Part shown: piece after piece, positions 1-8,625 of the stretch
Layout: the number at the start of each line of letters is the position of its first letter
Numbering within the stretch: the first letter of the stretch is position 1
Program-made: the position numbers and the translations under genes
Notes under the pieces: model-generated
Databases searched by the model: none
Told to the model about the DNA's origin: nothing
What the model saw: only the letters and a program-made list of their open reading frames with translations
DNA from: Planctomycetota bacterium
GTDB taxonomy: Bacteria; Planctomycetota; Phycisphaerae; UBA1845; PWPN01
DNA length: 64,000 nucleotides
Reading direction: 5' to 3'
Assembly: GCA_022711465.1 (NCBI GenBank)
Contig: JAKLEZ010000013.1
Span: forward strand, 106,356-170,355

Positions 1-789
1 GCCCATGGTCGCGACCAGCTTGATCAAGGCCGCGTACTGCTCGGGCGTATAGTCGTATTGCCAGACCTCGCGGCCGTTGATCGTGCCCTTGAGCAGTTCC
101 TTGCGAGCGGGTTTGCCGACGAAGTCCGGCGTGCGAATGCCGGTCTCCTTGACCTCGGGCGGGAAGGTCGCCACCGGCCAGCCGTCGGCGCCAAGATTGT
201 ACCACTTGTCGAGTGTGCTCTTGGCGTTCTCACCGTAGGCCCCGATATTGGCGATCTCGATGCCGACGCTCCGGTCATTGGCCGTGCCGGCATGCCACGC
301 CCGCTCCTTCAGATCGAGCGTCTGGTAGAGCGTTCCGTCCAGGTCGAGCAGGAAGTGGACGGAGAGCCCGCGCATATCCTGGAGAACCTGAAAGCACCTG
401 CGAGAGGTTCCGCAGACATCGTAATGGAACACGAACTGGTCGACCTGCTCCTGGAGATTGGCCAGCGTCCAGCCCTCCCTGGCGACCTTGGCCTGCAGTT
501 CGGCGGGCAGGTTCCGGCGGTCGCCGAAGCGGCTGGGGCTGTCCTTGTCCACCGGGTTTGCAGGCATGATCTTGCCCGGCTCGAAATGGCGGTGGGCTTC
601 GTAGGCATCATAGCCGCCGGGATCCAGCCACAACACCACCGGTGTGCGGGTGTGGAAGAGCTGGCCGCAGACCACGATCTCGTCGCCGTGGCGGTTGAGG
701 TGGTCGCCGGGACGGATGCAGCCGGTGGCCGCGGCGAGCAGAAGCGTCATCCCTGCGATACCGACACTGTGACTCAGTCCTGGACGCAT
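1..789 (-). CDS. N-acetylmuramoyl-L-alanine amidase-like lipoprotein (3' end cut by window edge)
   Basis: An open frame runs from an ATG at 789 to the window edge, giving 263 residues with no stop. The start has GAGGAGG eight bases upstream. The N-terminus is a lipoprotein signal with lipobox AATGC at Cys24, so the protein is probably tethered to a membrane. Residues about 115-185 match the Amidase_2/PGRP fold: FVFHYDVCG (His122), then VHFLLDLDGTLYQTLDL, then AWHAG (His166) followed by SVGIEIAN. The two His residues are candidate zinc ligands, and the third ligand would lie beyond the edge. Family members cut the bond between MurNAc and L-alanine in peptidoglycan or muropeptides. It is divergent from the phosphoesterase gene at 947. 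The family call is firm, but the true length is unknown. Confidence 0.85.
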   Translation of the reverse strand, partial: MRPGLSHSVGIAGMTLLLAAATGCIRPGDHLNRHGDEIVVCGQLFHTRTPVVLWLDPGGYDAYEAHRHFEPGKIMPANPVDKDSPSRFGDRRNLPAELQAKVAREGWTLANLQEQVDQFVFHYDVCGTSRRCFQVLQDMRGLSVHFLLDLDGTLYQTLDLKERAWHAGTANDRSVGIEIANIGAYGENAKSTLDKWYNLGADGWPVATFPPEVKETGIRTPDFVGKPARKELLKGTINGREVWQYDYTPEQYAALIKLVATMG

Positions 790-946
790 GGTCAACCTCC
801 TCGGCGCCAAAAACGGTCTCCGTCGGGTGCGCCGGTCGTATTTCAACCGCTCAGGGCCAAGGCTGCAAGTCGGGCGACTTGTGATCGGGGAGGCAGCCGC
901 CTATGATGGGCCCGAAGTCATCGCTCATGCGGGGAGGATCTCGGTC

Positions 947-3133
947 ATGACCGGTCTGCTCAACTGGGGTCGACGGCGGTTTGTCCTCGCGGCCACGGTG
1001 TCCATCGCGTGGGCTTGGACGCCGACGGCCACGGTCGGCGCGGCGGTTCCGGATTTCGCTTTTCTGCAGATCAGCGATATCCACGTTTCGCCTCGGCCGG
1101 CAGGGGCCCGCAACGTCGCGGAGCCGGATCTCAGCGCGGAAGGCTTGGCCTGGTTCGCCGAGCAAGCCGTCAGACCGCAGGTGCTCACCGCTCAGGGAAT
1201 CACCACCCCGCCGCCCGCTTTTGTACTGGCCACCGGTGACATCTGCGAGTACGGGGCCATCGCCGGGACTTGGGACGTCGTCGAGCGGTACTTCGCCGCA
1301 GTGAAGCTGCCCATCTACGTCACCGCCGGCAACCATGACTACACCTGGGCGGGCATCATGCCGATCATCGCCAAGGCCTACGGCTACGATCATTACTCCT
1401 TCGACAGGTTTGGCTGCCATTTTGTGTGCATCGTGACAGCCACACCCCAGGAGCCGCTGCCGTGCATCGATCAGCGAACGGTCACATGGCTGGCCAAGGA
1501 CCTCAAGCCGGTGTCTGCCCATACGCCGGTGATCGTGTTCTGCCATCATCCGCTCTCCACGACGGAGTTTCCCCAGCCGCAGGATCCCGTGCGGCTGCAG
1601 GAAGCGCTCAGCGGACACAACGTCGTTTTGCTGCTCATGGGCCACGGGCACGGCGTTCGTCACGAGAAGCTCGGTCCGATCGACTGCGTCATGGGTGGAT
1701 CGACCTACGGCCCCAACACCGGCTATGGGATCGTGGCGGTGACCGCCGGCGTGCTTCGCATGGCTTACAGGTTCAAGGATGCGGCCAAACCGATGCAGAC
1801 GCTGGTGGAGAAACCCCTTGCGGCCCCGAGACTCCCGTCTGTTGAGATCGTGGATCCCAGCCCGCAGACTCTCATCGCCGGCCCGGCAATCGATGTCTGC
1901 GCGCGTGCGCCGGGGGGCGGAGAACTCCGACTGACCGCTGCTCTCAACAATAACCACAAGCAAGCCGTCCCGCTGGTACCGGGGGAATCTGTTTTCCGGG
2001 CCAGGTTGGCGGTGGGCGACCTGCTGCCCGGGGCCCACGTCGTGCATCTCCAGGCCACGGCCGGCGCTCTCGGGCTGGATCGCCTGGCGCCGTTTGTCTA
2101 TGCGCCGTCCGATTCACCTGTGGGCGAGTGCCGAGTCCAGCTCGACTCCGGCAGTAAGGCCCGGCCGCTTGCCGTCGGCGACGAGGTCATTGTCGCGGGC
2201 ACCGATGGCAGAATCGTTGCCGTCCGCGCGGGGGATCCGACAGGACGTCCGCGGATTGTCTTTGACGGCGAATCATCGATCTTGCACGAGCCGGCTCTGG
2301 CGGATGGCGTGCTGTACTTCGGTGCATCCGACCGGATGGTCCATGCCGTGAGTCTGGCCGGCAAACGCCTGTGGAAGACGCCGATCAGGGGTTGCGCCCT
2401 GGGGACGCCGGTTGTTGAGGGCGGCACACTGTACGTCGGGGATCTGGAAGGCGGTGTGACCGCGATCGATCGCCAAGGCGGGGAGGTGAGATGGTCGAAG
2501 CCGCTCGCGGTGTTCAGTATTGAGATGCCGCTGAGGTTCCATGGCGGCGTGCTCTACTTTGGTGCGTGGGATGGGCATGTTTACGCGGTCGATGCCGCCA
2601 CGGGCGTGCTCAAGTGGAAGGCGATCGGGCCGGCAGGTCAGAACAATCCCAAGCAGAAGAATCGATACTACAGCCCGGCCGACTGCCCCGGCATTGTCGT
2701 CGGCGACCGGGTGTTCTTCACCGACCGGGCCTACCAGCTCGGCTCCTACTCGCTGGACGGCAAGTACTTGGGAGACATCGCCGAGGACGTGGCCGCCATC
2801 GGACCCACCCAGGATGGTAAGGGTTTCTACGCTCGAGGGTTGGCCAAGGGATTGACCCGATACGACGGGGCGGGTAAGCAAGTGTGGACCGAACCGGTAC
2901 CGATGGGCCGTTTTCCCTGCCCGCCGACCGAGACCGGCGGCGTGGTCTACGCATGCTCTAATGTCGGCGTGCTCCGGGCTCACGACGGCGCGACCGGCCG
3001 GCCGCTCTGGGAGTATCAGGCCACCCCAGGTACCTACGTGATGGCCCCGGTGGCGGTCGATGACCAGGGACGAGCGATCGTGATCGGCATGGACGGCACG
3101 CTGGTTCGTGTCGAGCCGGTCAAGCCACGATAG
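947..3133 (+). CDS. Secreted metallophosphoesterase with PQQ-like beta-propeller domain
   Basis: 728 residues. The ATG at 947 has GGGGAGG at 931-937; the in-frame ATG at 788 would overlap the divergent amidase start, so 947 is preferred. The N-terminus has a twin-arginine-like run (GRRRFVLAA) and a signal peptide ending near VGAA. The calcineurin-like phosphoesterase motifs come in order: QISDIHVSP, LATGDICEYG, TAGNHDYT, VFCHHPLS and MGHGHG. From about residue 430 to the end are PQQ/pyrrolo-quinoline-type propeller blades, for example VLYFGASDRMVHAV, TLYVGDLEGGVTAID and VLYFGAWDGHVYAVDAATG. The enzyme part is expected to be a metal-dependent phosphomonoesterase or diesterase outside the cytoplasm. 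The substrate cannot be read from the sequence. The next gene follows by 47 bases on the same strand. Confidence 0.85.
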   Translation: MTGLLNWGRRRFVLAATVSIAWAWTPTATVGAAVPDFAFLQISDIHVSPRPAGARNVAEPDLSAEGLAWFAEQAVRPQVLTAQGITTPPPAFVLATGDICEYGAIAGTWDVVERYFAAVKLPIYVTAGNHDYTWAGIMPIIAKAYGYDHYSFDRFGCHFVCIVTATPQEPLPCIDQRTVTWLAKDLKPVSAHTPVIVFCHHPLSTTEFPQPQDPVRLQEALSGHNVVLLLMGHGHGVRHEKLGPIDCVMGGSTYGPNTGYGIVAVTAGVLRMAYRFKDAAKPMQTLVEKPLAAPRLPSVEIVDPSPQTLIAGPAIDVCARAPGGGELRLTAALNNNHKQAVPLVPGESVFRARLAVGDLLPGAHVVHLQATAGALGLDRLAPFVYAPSDSPVGECRVQLDSGSKARPLAVGDEVIVAGTDGRIVAVRAGDPTGRPRIVFDGESSILHEPALADGVLYFGASDRMVHAVSLAGKRLWKTPIRGCALGTPVVEGGTLYVGDLEGGVTAIDRQGGEVRWSKPLAVFSIEMPLRFHGGVLYFGAWDGHVYAVDAATGVLKWKAIGPAGQNNPKQKNRYYSPADCPGIVVGDRVFFTDRAYQLGSYSLDGKYLGDIAEDVAAIGPTQDGKGFYARGLAKGLTRYDGAGKQVWTEPVPMGRFPCPPTETGGVVYACSNVGVLRAHDGATGRPLWEYQATPGTYVMAPVAVDDQGRAIVIGMDGTLVRVEPVKPR

Positions 3134-3180
3134 CCGTGATCGAAATGGAAGTCCCATGAGTCGATTCAAGGAGAACCACG

Positions 3181-4020
3181 ATGCAAATTGGTGTGAACCT
3201 GATGCTCTGGACCGGGTGCTACACGCCCAAGGACGTCAAACTGATTGACAAGGTCGGGAAGCTGGGCTTCGACGGCGTCGAGTTTCCGATGTTCGACCCT
3301 GCTCAGGTGGACGTTAAGGGCACCAGGAAGGCTCTGGAAGGCAACGGCCTGGGCGGCACGGTGTGCACGGTGCTCGTGACCGGTTCGTTCATCAGCTCGA
3401 GCCCGGCCGATCGCAAGAAGGCCGTGGACCACGTCACCAAAGTGCTCAAGGTCAGCAAGGCAGTCGGCATGGAGTCGGTGGCGGGCCCGCTGTACTCGCC
3501 GGTCGGCTATCTCACCGATCGCGGCCCGAACGCCGCCGAGTGGAAGAATGCGGTCAAGTGCCTCAAGCAGGTTGCCAAGGTGGCCGAGGATCTCGATCTG
3601 CCCATCGGCATCGAGGCGATCAACCGGTTCGAGACCTACTTCCTCAATACCCAGGCCGACGCCGCCAAGCTGTGCCAGGAGATCGGCAGCGACTACGTCG
3701 GCGTGCATTACGACACTTTCCACGCCAATATCGAAGAGCGTGATCCGGTCGCAGCCCTCAAGGCCATCGGCTCCAAGTGGCTCAAGCACGTTCACGCCTC
3801 GGAGAACGATCGCGGCGTCCCGGGTACCGGCCACGTGCCCTGGGATGAGACTTTCAAGACGCTCAAGGCTCTCAAGTACGACGGCTGGATCAACATCGAG
3901 AGCTTTCTGCCGGCCATCAAGGAGCTCGCCCGTGCCGCGAGTATCTGGCGCCCGCTGGCCAGGAGCGGCGATGACCTGGCCACCCGCGGGCTGAAGTTCC
4001 TCCGCAAGTACGTGAAGTAG
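3181..4020 (+). CDS. Sugar phosphate isomerase/epimerase (xylose isomerase-like TIM barrel)
   Basis: 279 residues with no signal peptide. The start is preceded by AAGGAG about eight bases upstream. The sequence has the AP-endonuclease-2/xylose-isomerase-like TIM barrel: GFDGVEFP near the N-terminus, then the usual four metal ligands Glu145 (GIEAINRF), Asp178 (VHYDTFH), His205 (KHVHAS) and Glu240 (INIESF). The spacing resembles D-tagatose/D-psicose 3-epimerases, and YDTFHANIE and HASENDRGVPGTG are typical of that group. The likely reaction is C3 epimerisation of a ketose, but the exact sugar is unknown. It lies 47 bases after the phosphoesterase gene and is closed by the terminator at 4074-4111, so the two may share a transcript. 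Confidence 0.85.
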   Translation: MQIGVNLMLWTGCYTPKDVKLIDKVGKLGFDGVEFPMFDPAQVDVKGTRKALEGNGLGGTVCTVLVTGSFISSSPADRKKAVDHVTKVLKVSKAVGMESVAGPLYSPVGYLTDRGPNAAEWKNAVKCLKQVAKVAEDLDLPIGIEAINRFETYFLNTQADAAKLCQEIGSDYVGVHYDTFHANIEERDPVAALKAIGSKWLKHVHASENDRGVPGTGHVPWDETFKTLKALKYDGWINIESFLPAIKELARAASIWRPLARSGDDLATRGLKFLRKYVK

Positions 4021-4073
4021 TCCGCGCGGCTGCAGGCAAACGGAAGGAGCAGGGGGGCAAGAAGGTCTGAAGG

Positions 4074-4111
4074 CAGGCGGGTTTCGTTGACGAACGGGGC
4101 CCGCCTGTTTT
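4074..4111 (+). terminator. Intrinsic terminator after the epimerase gene
   Basis: CAGGCGGG at 4074-4081 pairs with CCCGCCTG at 4100-4107 and is followed at once by TTTT. It lies 54 bases after the epimerase stop and before the convergent mqnD gene. Confidence 0.8.
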
Positions 4112-4189
4112 GTCGTTTCGGCTGCCTGGCTCGAGACTCCGCCGATTCACCGGTCGGACGTTGGCACCGCGCGTCGGTCGAGAACGCGG

Positions 4190-5044
4190 TCAGATGAACT
4201 CGATGGACCCGGCATCGGGGACGAGGCCGGCTCGGTGGCCGCGGGAGAGTAGCTCGCGGATCGCCGCCCGCCCGCGATCGCCGTAGTCGAGCGTCCAGGC
4301 GTTGACGTACATGCCCACGAACCGGTCGGCGAGATCGTGACCCATGTCGCGGGCGTATTGCAGGGCGTGATCAACGGCCTCGCAGCGATGGTCGAGCGAG
4401 TACTGGATGCTGTTCTTCAGAATGGCGGCGATTTCGCGCATGGCCGGCGTGCCCAGGTCGCGGCGGATGACGTTCCCGCCGAGCGGCAGCGGATAGCCGG
4501 TCTGTTCCTGCCACCAGACGCCCAGATCCACCAGGCAGTGCAGCTTCTGGTGGGCGTACGTGAGTTGGCCTTCGTGAATGACCAGTCCCGCGTCGGCCTT
4601 GCCGGCCGCAACGTAGTCGAGGATCTGGTCAAACATCACCACTTCGTATTCGAAGCCGCCCTTGCCCAGCAGCAAGTTGAGGGCGAGGAACGCCGTGGTC
4701 ATGGTGCCAGGCACCGCGATGCGTTTGCCCTTCAGGCTGGGCCAGTCGCCCGGTTCGCGAGCCACGAGCATGGGACCGTACCCATCGCCCATGCTCGAAC
4801 CGCAGTTCAGCAGGGCGTACTTGCCAGCCACATACGGGTAGGCATGGATACTGATGGCGGTGATGTGCAGCTCGCCGCGCAAGGCTCGCTCGTTGAGCGT
4901 CTGGATATCCTGCAGAATGTGCTCGAACCGCCACCGCCCGGTATCGATGAGGCCCTTGGCGAGCCCGTAGAACATGAACGCGTCATCGGGGTCGGGACTG
5001 TGGCCGAGAAGTAATGTATGGTCCAGCATGGTATTACGCAGCAT
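4190..5044 (-). CDS. mqnD: 1,4-dihydroxy-6-naphthoate synthase MqnD (menaquinone biosynthesis, futalosine pathway)
   Basis: 284 residues. Family motifs are clear: LGHSPDPDDAFMFYGLA at the N-terminus, DIQTLNERA, ITAISIHAYPYV, SSMGDGYGPMLVA, IAVPGTMTTAFLAL, and the late His in LVIHEGQLTY. MqnD converts cyclic dehypoxanthine futalosine to 1,4-dihydroxy-6-naphthoate in the cytoplasm. Its presence implies that this organism makes menaquinone by the futalosine route. An ATG at 5029 (MLDHTLLLG) is an equally good start, and neither has a strong ribosome binding site. The upstream edge carries CTGA-rich repeats. acpS lies upstream on the same strand, 54 bases away. Confidence 0.92.
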   Translation of the reverse strand: MLRNTMLDHTLLLGHSPDPDDAFMFYGLAKGLIDTGRWRFEHILQDIQTLNERALRGELHITAISIHAYPYVAGKYALLNCGSSMGDGYGPMLVAREPGDWPSLKGKRIAVPGTMTTAFLALNLLLGKGGFEYEVVMFDQILDYVAAGKADAGLVIHEGQLTYAHQKLHCLVDLGVWWQEQTGYPLPLGGNVIRRDLGTPAMREIAAILKNSIQYSLDHRCEAVDHALQYARDMGHDLADRFVGMYVNAWTLDYGDRGRAAIRELLSRGHRAGLVPDAGSIEFI

Positions 5045-5098
5045 TCAGCACTCAGCGGCCGGCACGGAACAGTCTCAACATACCGTTGTCGCTTTTGG

Positions 5099-5503
5099 TC
5101 ACAAGCCGTCGCCTCCTTCCTTCTCCCCGATCCCGATCGCCGTGGCAGCCGCGTAGTTTTCGGTGTGGGTGATGGAGACCAGGATACGCACGATTCCGAG
5201 TCCGGCGGCCACGCGTCCGCATTCGCCGGTGAGCGTGACCTGCGGCTGGCCGGCACGGTTGTTGAGGATCTCCATGTCCCGCCAGGCGATCTTACCGCGC
5301 CAGCCGGTGCCGAGCACCTTGAGGATCGCTTCCTTGGCGGCGAATCGCCCGGCCACCGAGGGCACCGCGTTCCTGTATTGATGAACATACCGGGCCTCGG
5401 CGGGGGTGAGCAGGCGGTCGAGAAACCGGTCTCCGTGCCGCTGCCAGATCCCCTGGATCCGCTCGCATTCCACCAGATCGATACCTTGGGCGACGATGGT
5501 CAT
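5099..5503 (-). CDS. acpS: Holo-[acyl-carrier-protein] synthase AcpS
   Basis: 134 residues, the usual size for AcpS. The N-terminal GIDLVECERI carries the magnesium-binding Asp, and GRFAAKEAILKVLGTG carries the conserved Glu/Lys helix. LVSITHTENYAAATAIG near the C-terminus is the SxSHx3YA-like segment. The enzyme transfers 4'-phosphopantetheine from CoA to a serine of apo-ACP. It sits upstream of mqnD on the same strand and could be co-transcribed with it. Confidence 0.93.
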   Translation of the reverse strand: MTIVAQGIDLVECERIQGIWQRHGDRFLDRLLTPAEARYVHQYRNAVPSVAGRFAAKEAILKVLGTGWRGKIAWRDMEILNNRAGQPQVTLTGECGRVAAGLGIVRILVSITHTENYAAATAIGIGEKEGGDGL

Positions 5504-5780
5504 GACGGCGCTAGTCTAACCTGACGCCGGTCGCCTGTCAGGTGGCGGCCGCGGTCACTTGATCGCCCACATCCCCCGAAGGCTCATTCGCTTGCCTGCT
5601 CCTTGGTGCTTGCCGTGCGCTGCGCTGACGCCGGTAGGGTGCTGCCGTAGGGTTGATGCTGTTCCTTTGGGGTTCCGCTTGTCTTCGGCGGGCGAGACTG
5701 TGGCCTCGTGTCACCAAGGGTTCTCTGATCACCCACGCGGGTGTGGTCGCACGATCCAAGCCCATTCAGGGAGGCGACAC

Positions 5781-5888
5781 ATGGCCGAGAGTCATGGTGC
5801 GATCATCAAGACACGGTGTTTTTCGTGCAGCTGTAAGCTTGGATTCCAGGCGACGGCGGTCGGGAAGAAGGCTCGCTGTCCTTCCTGA
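5781..5888 (+). CDS. 35-residue zinc-ribbon-like peptide, possibly truncated
   Basis: An ATG at 5781 is preceded by GGGAGGCGACAC, a good ribosome binding site. The product has Cys13, Cys16, Cys18 and Cys33 in the order RCFSCSCKL ... GKKARCPS. It resembles the N-terminal zinc ribbon common in planctomycete proteins (CxxC ... GKKxxCPxC). The TGA stop falls exactly where the fourth Cys would be. It may be a true small protein, a decayed start of a longer gene, or a chance ORF. It stands alone between acpS (minus) and the helicase (plus). Confidence 0.45.
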   Translation: MAESHGAIIKTRCFSCSCKLGFQATAVGKKARCPS

Positions 5889-6465
5889 CGGCTCTTCACT
5901 TGTCAAGCGGCGGCAGTTGTTGGTGAGCGGTCGGCGTCCAGGGTTGAGCGTTCGGCTGGGTGGGCCAGGTGCTGATGTCTCACCGTTTCTGAATGCGCCC
6001 CTCGAGCGAACCCATCGGTGCGGCCGTTGAACCGCATTTTCGGCCCCGCCAGGGGCTTTTCTCCGGTTTTTCTCCTGGAGTGCGGAGCGCCAAACGAAGC
6101 CATCGGCGCAGCTGGAACGTCCCGAGAGTCACCAATTCAGAAACACCTTGTCTGTCCCGCGGATGGTCGGGGAGCCGGGGCGGTGTAATCCTGCGCCTTC
6201 TTGGAGCGGGGTGGTGGAGCGGTGAGGTGGTGGGGATCAGCTGTCCAGTCTGCCTCAAGGAACGACCCATAACACCAACTCCACGTCCGGCCCCGATTGC
6301 CGTCCGCGTGGAGCCGGCGGGCTTGCGGAGGGGGCTTGATCCACTATCATGCAGCGCGGTCGCGTCAGGGTTGCGTACGGCCGCGGTGCAGGAATCAGGA
6401 TGGCGCAGACGGCTGGGCGTCATGACGCTGGGATATTCACAAACTCATGGAATGGAAGGGCTTAC
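5889..6465. other. Intergenic region before the helicase gene
   Basis: 577 bases with no convincing gene. A short hairpin GCCCC-GCCA-GGGGC followed by TTTT at 6043-6060 could end transcription from the small ORF at 5781. Two imperfect copies of a sequence around CCATCGG occur near 6010 and 6100. No tRNA or known RNA was recognised. Confidence 0.5.
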
Positions 6466-8622
6466 GTGTCCCCGGACGAGCTACTGGCAGGATTGACCGA
6501 GCCACAGCGGCGTGCCGTGACTCATGGTAACGGGCCGCTTCTCGTCCTGGCCGGGCCCGGCAGCGGCAAGACCCGGGTCATCACTCACCGGGCGGCTTAC
6601 CTGGCCCAGACCGCCACTGATCCGTATCACCTTCTGGCCATTACCTTCACCAACAAGGCGGCCAACGAAATGGCCTCGCGGCTCGACCGGCTTGGGATCG
6701 GGATGGGAATGACCTGCTCGACGTTCCACTCGCTCTGCGCCCGGCTTCTGCGGATTCACCACGATCGGGCAGGGCTCAGGCCGAACTTCACCATCTTCGA
6801 CACCGCCGACCAGACGGCCGCCATGAAGGATGCCATCGGCCGGGCCAACCTCTCCGCTGACAACTACCCGCCCGCCGGCATCCTCAGCATCGTCAGTCGG
6901 GCCAAGAACGACATGGTCACTCCCGAGGAGATGCGGGCGAACGCGCGTGGGTTCCGCGACGAGACGTTTGCCGATCTTTACGTTCGGTACGACCAGGTCC
7001 TGGCCGAGCAGAACGCTTTGGATTTCGATGATCTCCTGATCAGGACGGCCCGCCTTTTGAGCGAGCACCCCGACCTCCGCGATCAGCTCGAGGACCGCTA
7101 TCGGTACGTGCTGGTGGACGAGTACCAGGACACCAACCGTGCCCAGTACCTGATTGCCCGCGGCTTGTGCCTCAAGCGTGCGAACCTGTGCGTGACCGGC
7201 GACCCCGACCAGTCGATCTACAGCTGGCGCGGGGCCGACATCCACAACATCCTCCAGTTCGAGGGTGACTTCCCCAGGGCGACGGTCGTCCGGCTGGAGC
7301 AGAACTACCGTTCGACACCGCGGATTCTCGCCGCTGCGGACGCGCTCATTGCGAACAACCACAAGCGCAAGGAGAAGGCCCTGTGGACGGAGAACGCCGA
7401 TGGTCCGGCGGTCCGGGTGGCCGAGTGCGAAGACCAACATGCCGAAGCCGGCTTCATTGCCGGGGAGATTCGTCGTCACGTCGAGGAAGGCGGGCGGTTC
7501 GGTGATGTGGCCATTTTCTATCGCATCAACGCGCTCTCGCGCAACCTGGAGATGGCCCTGCGCAGTGCACAGATACCCTACCAGATCGCCCGGGGGGTGG
7601 CATTCTACCAGCGGAAGGAGATCAAGGATGTTCTGGCCTATCTCCGGGTGGCAGCCAACCCGCGCGACCAGGTGTCACTCCTGCGAATCATCAACGTTCC
7701 TGCCCGGGGCATCGGCAAGACCACCGTTGACCATCTTGTGGCGGCGGCTACCCGCACCGGCCAGCCCGTGCTGGATATTCTGGCCAAGCCCGACCAGGTG
7801 CCCGGCGTCTCCCGTGCCGGACGTCACCTGAAGTTATTCGCTACGCTGCTGAACGACCTGGCGACGACCGCCCGTCACGGTTCGCTCAAGGATGCCGTGG
7901 AGTTCGTGGTTCGGAACAGCGGGCTGATTGCGATGTGGGACAAGGGCGAGGACAATGATGCCCTGGCCAACGTGGAGGAACTGATCAACGCGGCCGCCGA
8001 GTATGACCAGCAGCATCTCGAGGGCGGCGGCTCGCTGACCGACTGGCTTCAGGGTATCAGCCTGGTCAGCGATGTGGACGCGATCGAGGAGGAGAGCGGG
8101 GCGGTGACCATGATGACCCTGCACGCCGCCAAGGGACTGGAGTTTGACACGGTGTTCCTGACCGGTCTGGAGCAGGGGCTCCTGCCTCATGAACGCAGTG
8201 CGACGGACTTGTTTGAGCTGGAGGAGGAACGCCGCCTGTGCTTCGTGGGCATGACCCGGGCCATGCGCCGTCTTACCCTGACCCACGCCAAGTGGCGTGA
8301 CTTCCGGGGGATGAGTCAGCGCCGGGTGAAGTCCCAGTTCCTGCACGAACTGCCCAAGCGCGGGATCGAGAAGCTGCGGATCGACATCCATGGTGCCGGG
8401 GCTGGGGAGGACGAAGAGCCGGACATCCCAGCGTCGTCGGTCGACTATCTGGAGTGGCGCAAGGGACAACTGGTTCGGTCGGCGCAGTACGGCATCGGCC
8501 GGCTGCTCTGGATCCAGCCCCGCAACCGCCAGACGTATGCCGGCGTGAAGTTCACGTCGTTCGGCGAGAAGACACTGGTGTTGGAATACGCGAACCTGGA
8601 ACTTGTGGAAGAAGCGGACTAG
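6466..8622 (+). CDS. pcrA: ATP-dependent DNA helicase of the UvrD/PcrA family (superfamily 1A)
   Basis: 718 residues from a GTG at 6466 with GGAAGGG six bases upstream; the protein then begins SPDELLAGLTEPQRRAV, as in PcrA. The helicase motifs are complete: LAGPGSGKTR (I), ITFTNKAANEM (Ia), VDEYQDTN (II), VTGDPDQSIYSWRGA (III), LEQNYRST (IV), TLHAAKGLEFDTVFL (V) and FVGMTRAM (VI). The last 60 residues (RSAQYGIGRLLWI ... GEKTLVLEYANLELV) match the PcrA C-terminal Tudor-like domain that contacts RNA polymerase. It unwinds DNA 3' to 5' in repair and replication-transcription conflict. An ATG at 6400 is an alternative start without a comparable binding site. pgi begins three bases after its stop. 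Confidence 0.93.
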   Translation: MSPDELLAGLTEPQRRAVTHGNGPLLVLAGPGSGKTRVITHRAAYLAQTATDPYHLLAITFTNKAANEMASRLDRLGIGMGMTCSTFHSLCARLLRIHHDRAGLRPNFTIFDTADQTAAMKDAIGRANLSADNYPPAGILSIVSRAKNDMVTPEEMRANARGFRDETFADLYVRYDQVLAEQNALDFDDLLIRTARLLSEHPDLRDQLEDRYRYVLVDEYQDTNRAQYLIARGLCLKRANLCVTGDPDQSIYSWRGADIHNILQFEGDFPRATVVRLEQNYRSTPRILAAADALIANNHKRKEKALWTENADGPAVRVAECEDQHAEAGFIAGEIRRHVEEGGRFGDVAIFYRINALSRNLEMALRSAQIPYQIARGVAFYQRKEIKDVLAYLRVAANPRDQVSLLRIINVPARGIGKTTVDHLVAAATRTGQPVLDILAKPDQVPGVSRAGRHLKLFATLLNDLATTARHGSLKDAVEFVVRNSGLIAMWDKGEDNDALANVEELINAAAEYDQQHLEGGGSLTDWLQGISLVSDVDAIEEESGAVTMMTLHAAKGLEFDTVFLTGLEQGLLPHERSATDLFELEEERRLCFVGMTRAMRRLTLTHAKWRDFRGMSQRRVKSQFLHELPKRGIEKLRIDIHGAGAGEDEEPDIPASSVDYLEWRKGQLVRSAQYGIGRLLWIQPRNRQTYAGVKFTSFGEKTLVLEYANLELVEEAD

Positions 8623-8625
8623 ATC

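Noticed and set aside
58..906. Long plus-strand frame at the left edge
   Set aside because: It is the reverse of the amidase gene, which has lipobox, family motifs and ribosome binding site; the plus-strand frame has none.
6003..6116. Imperfect direct repeats around CCATCGG before the helicase gene
   Set aside because: Only about 20 bases with several mismatches; not enough to call an element.
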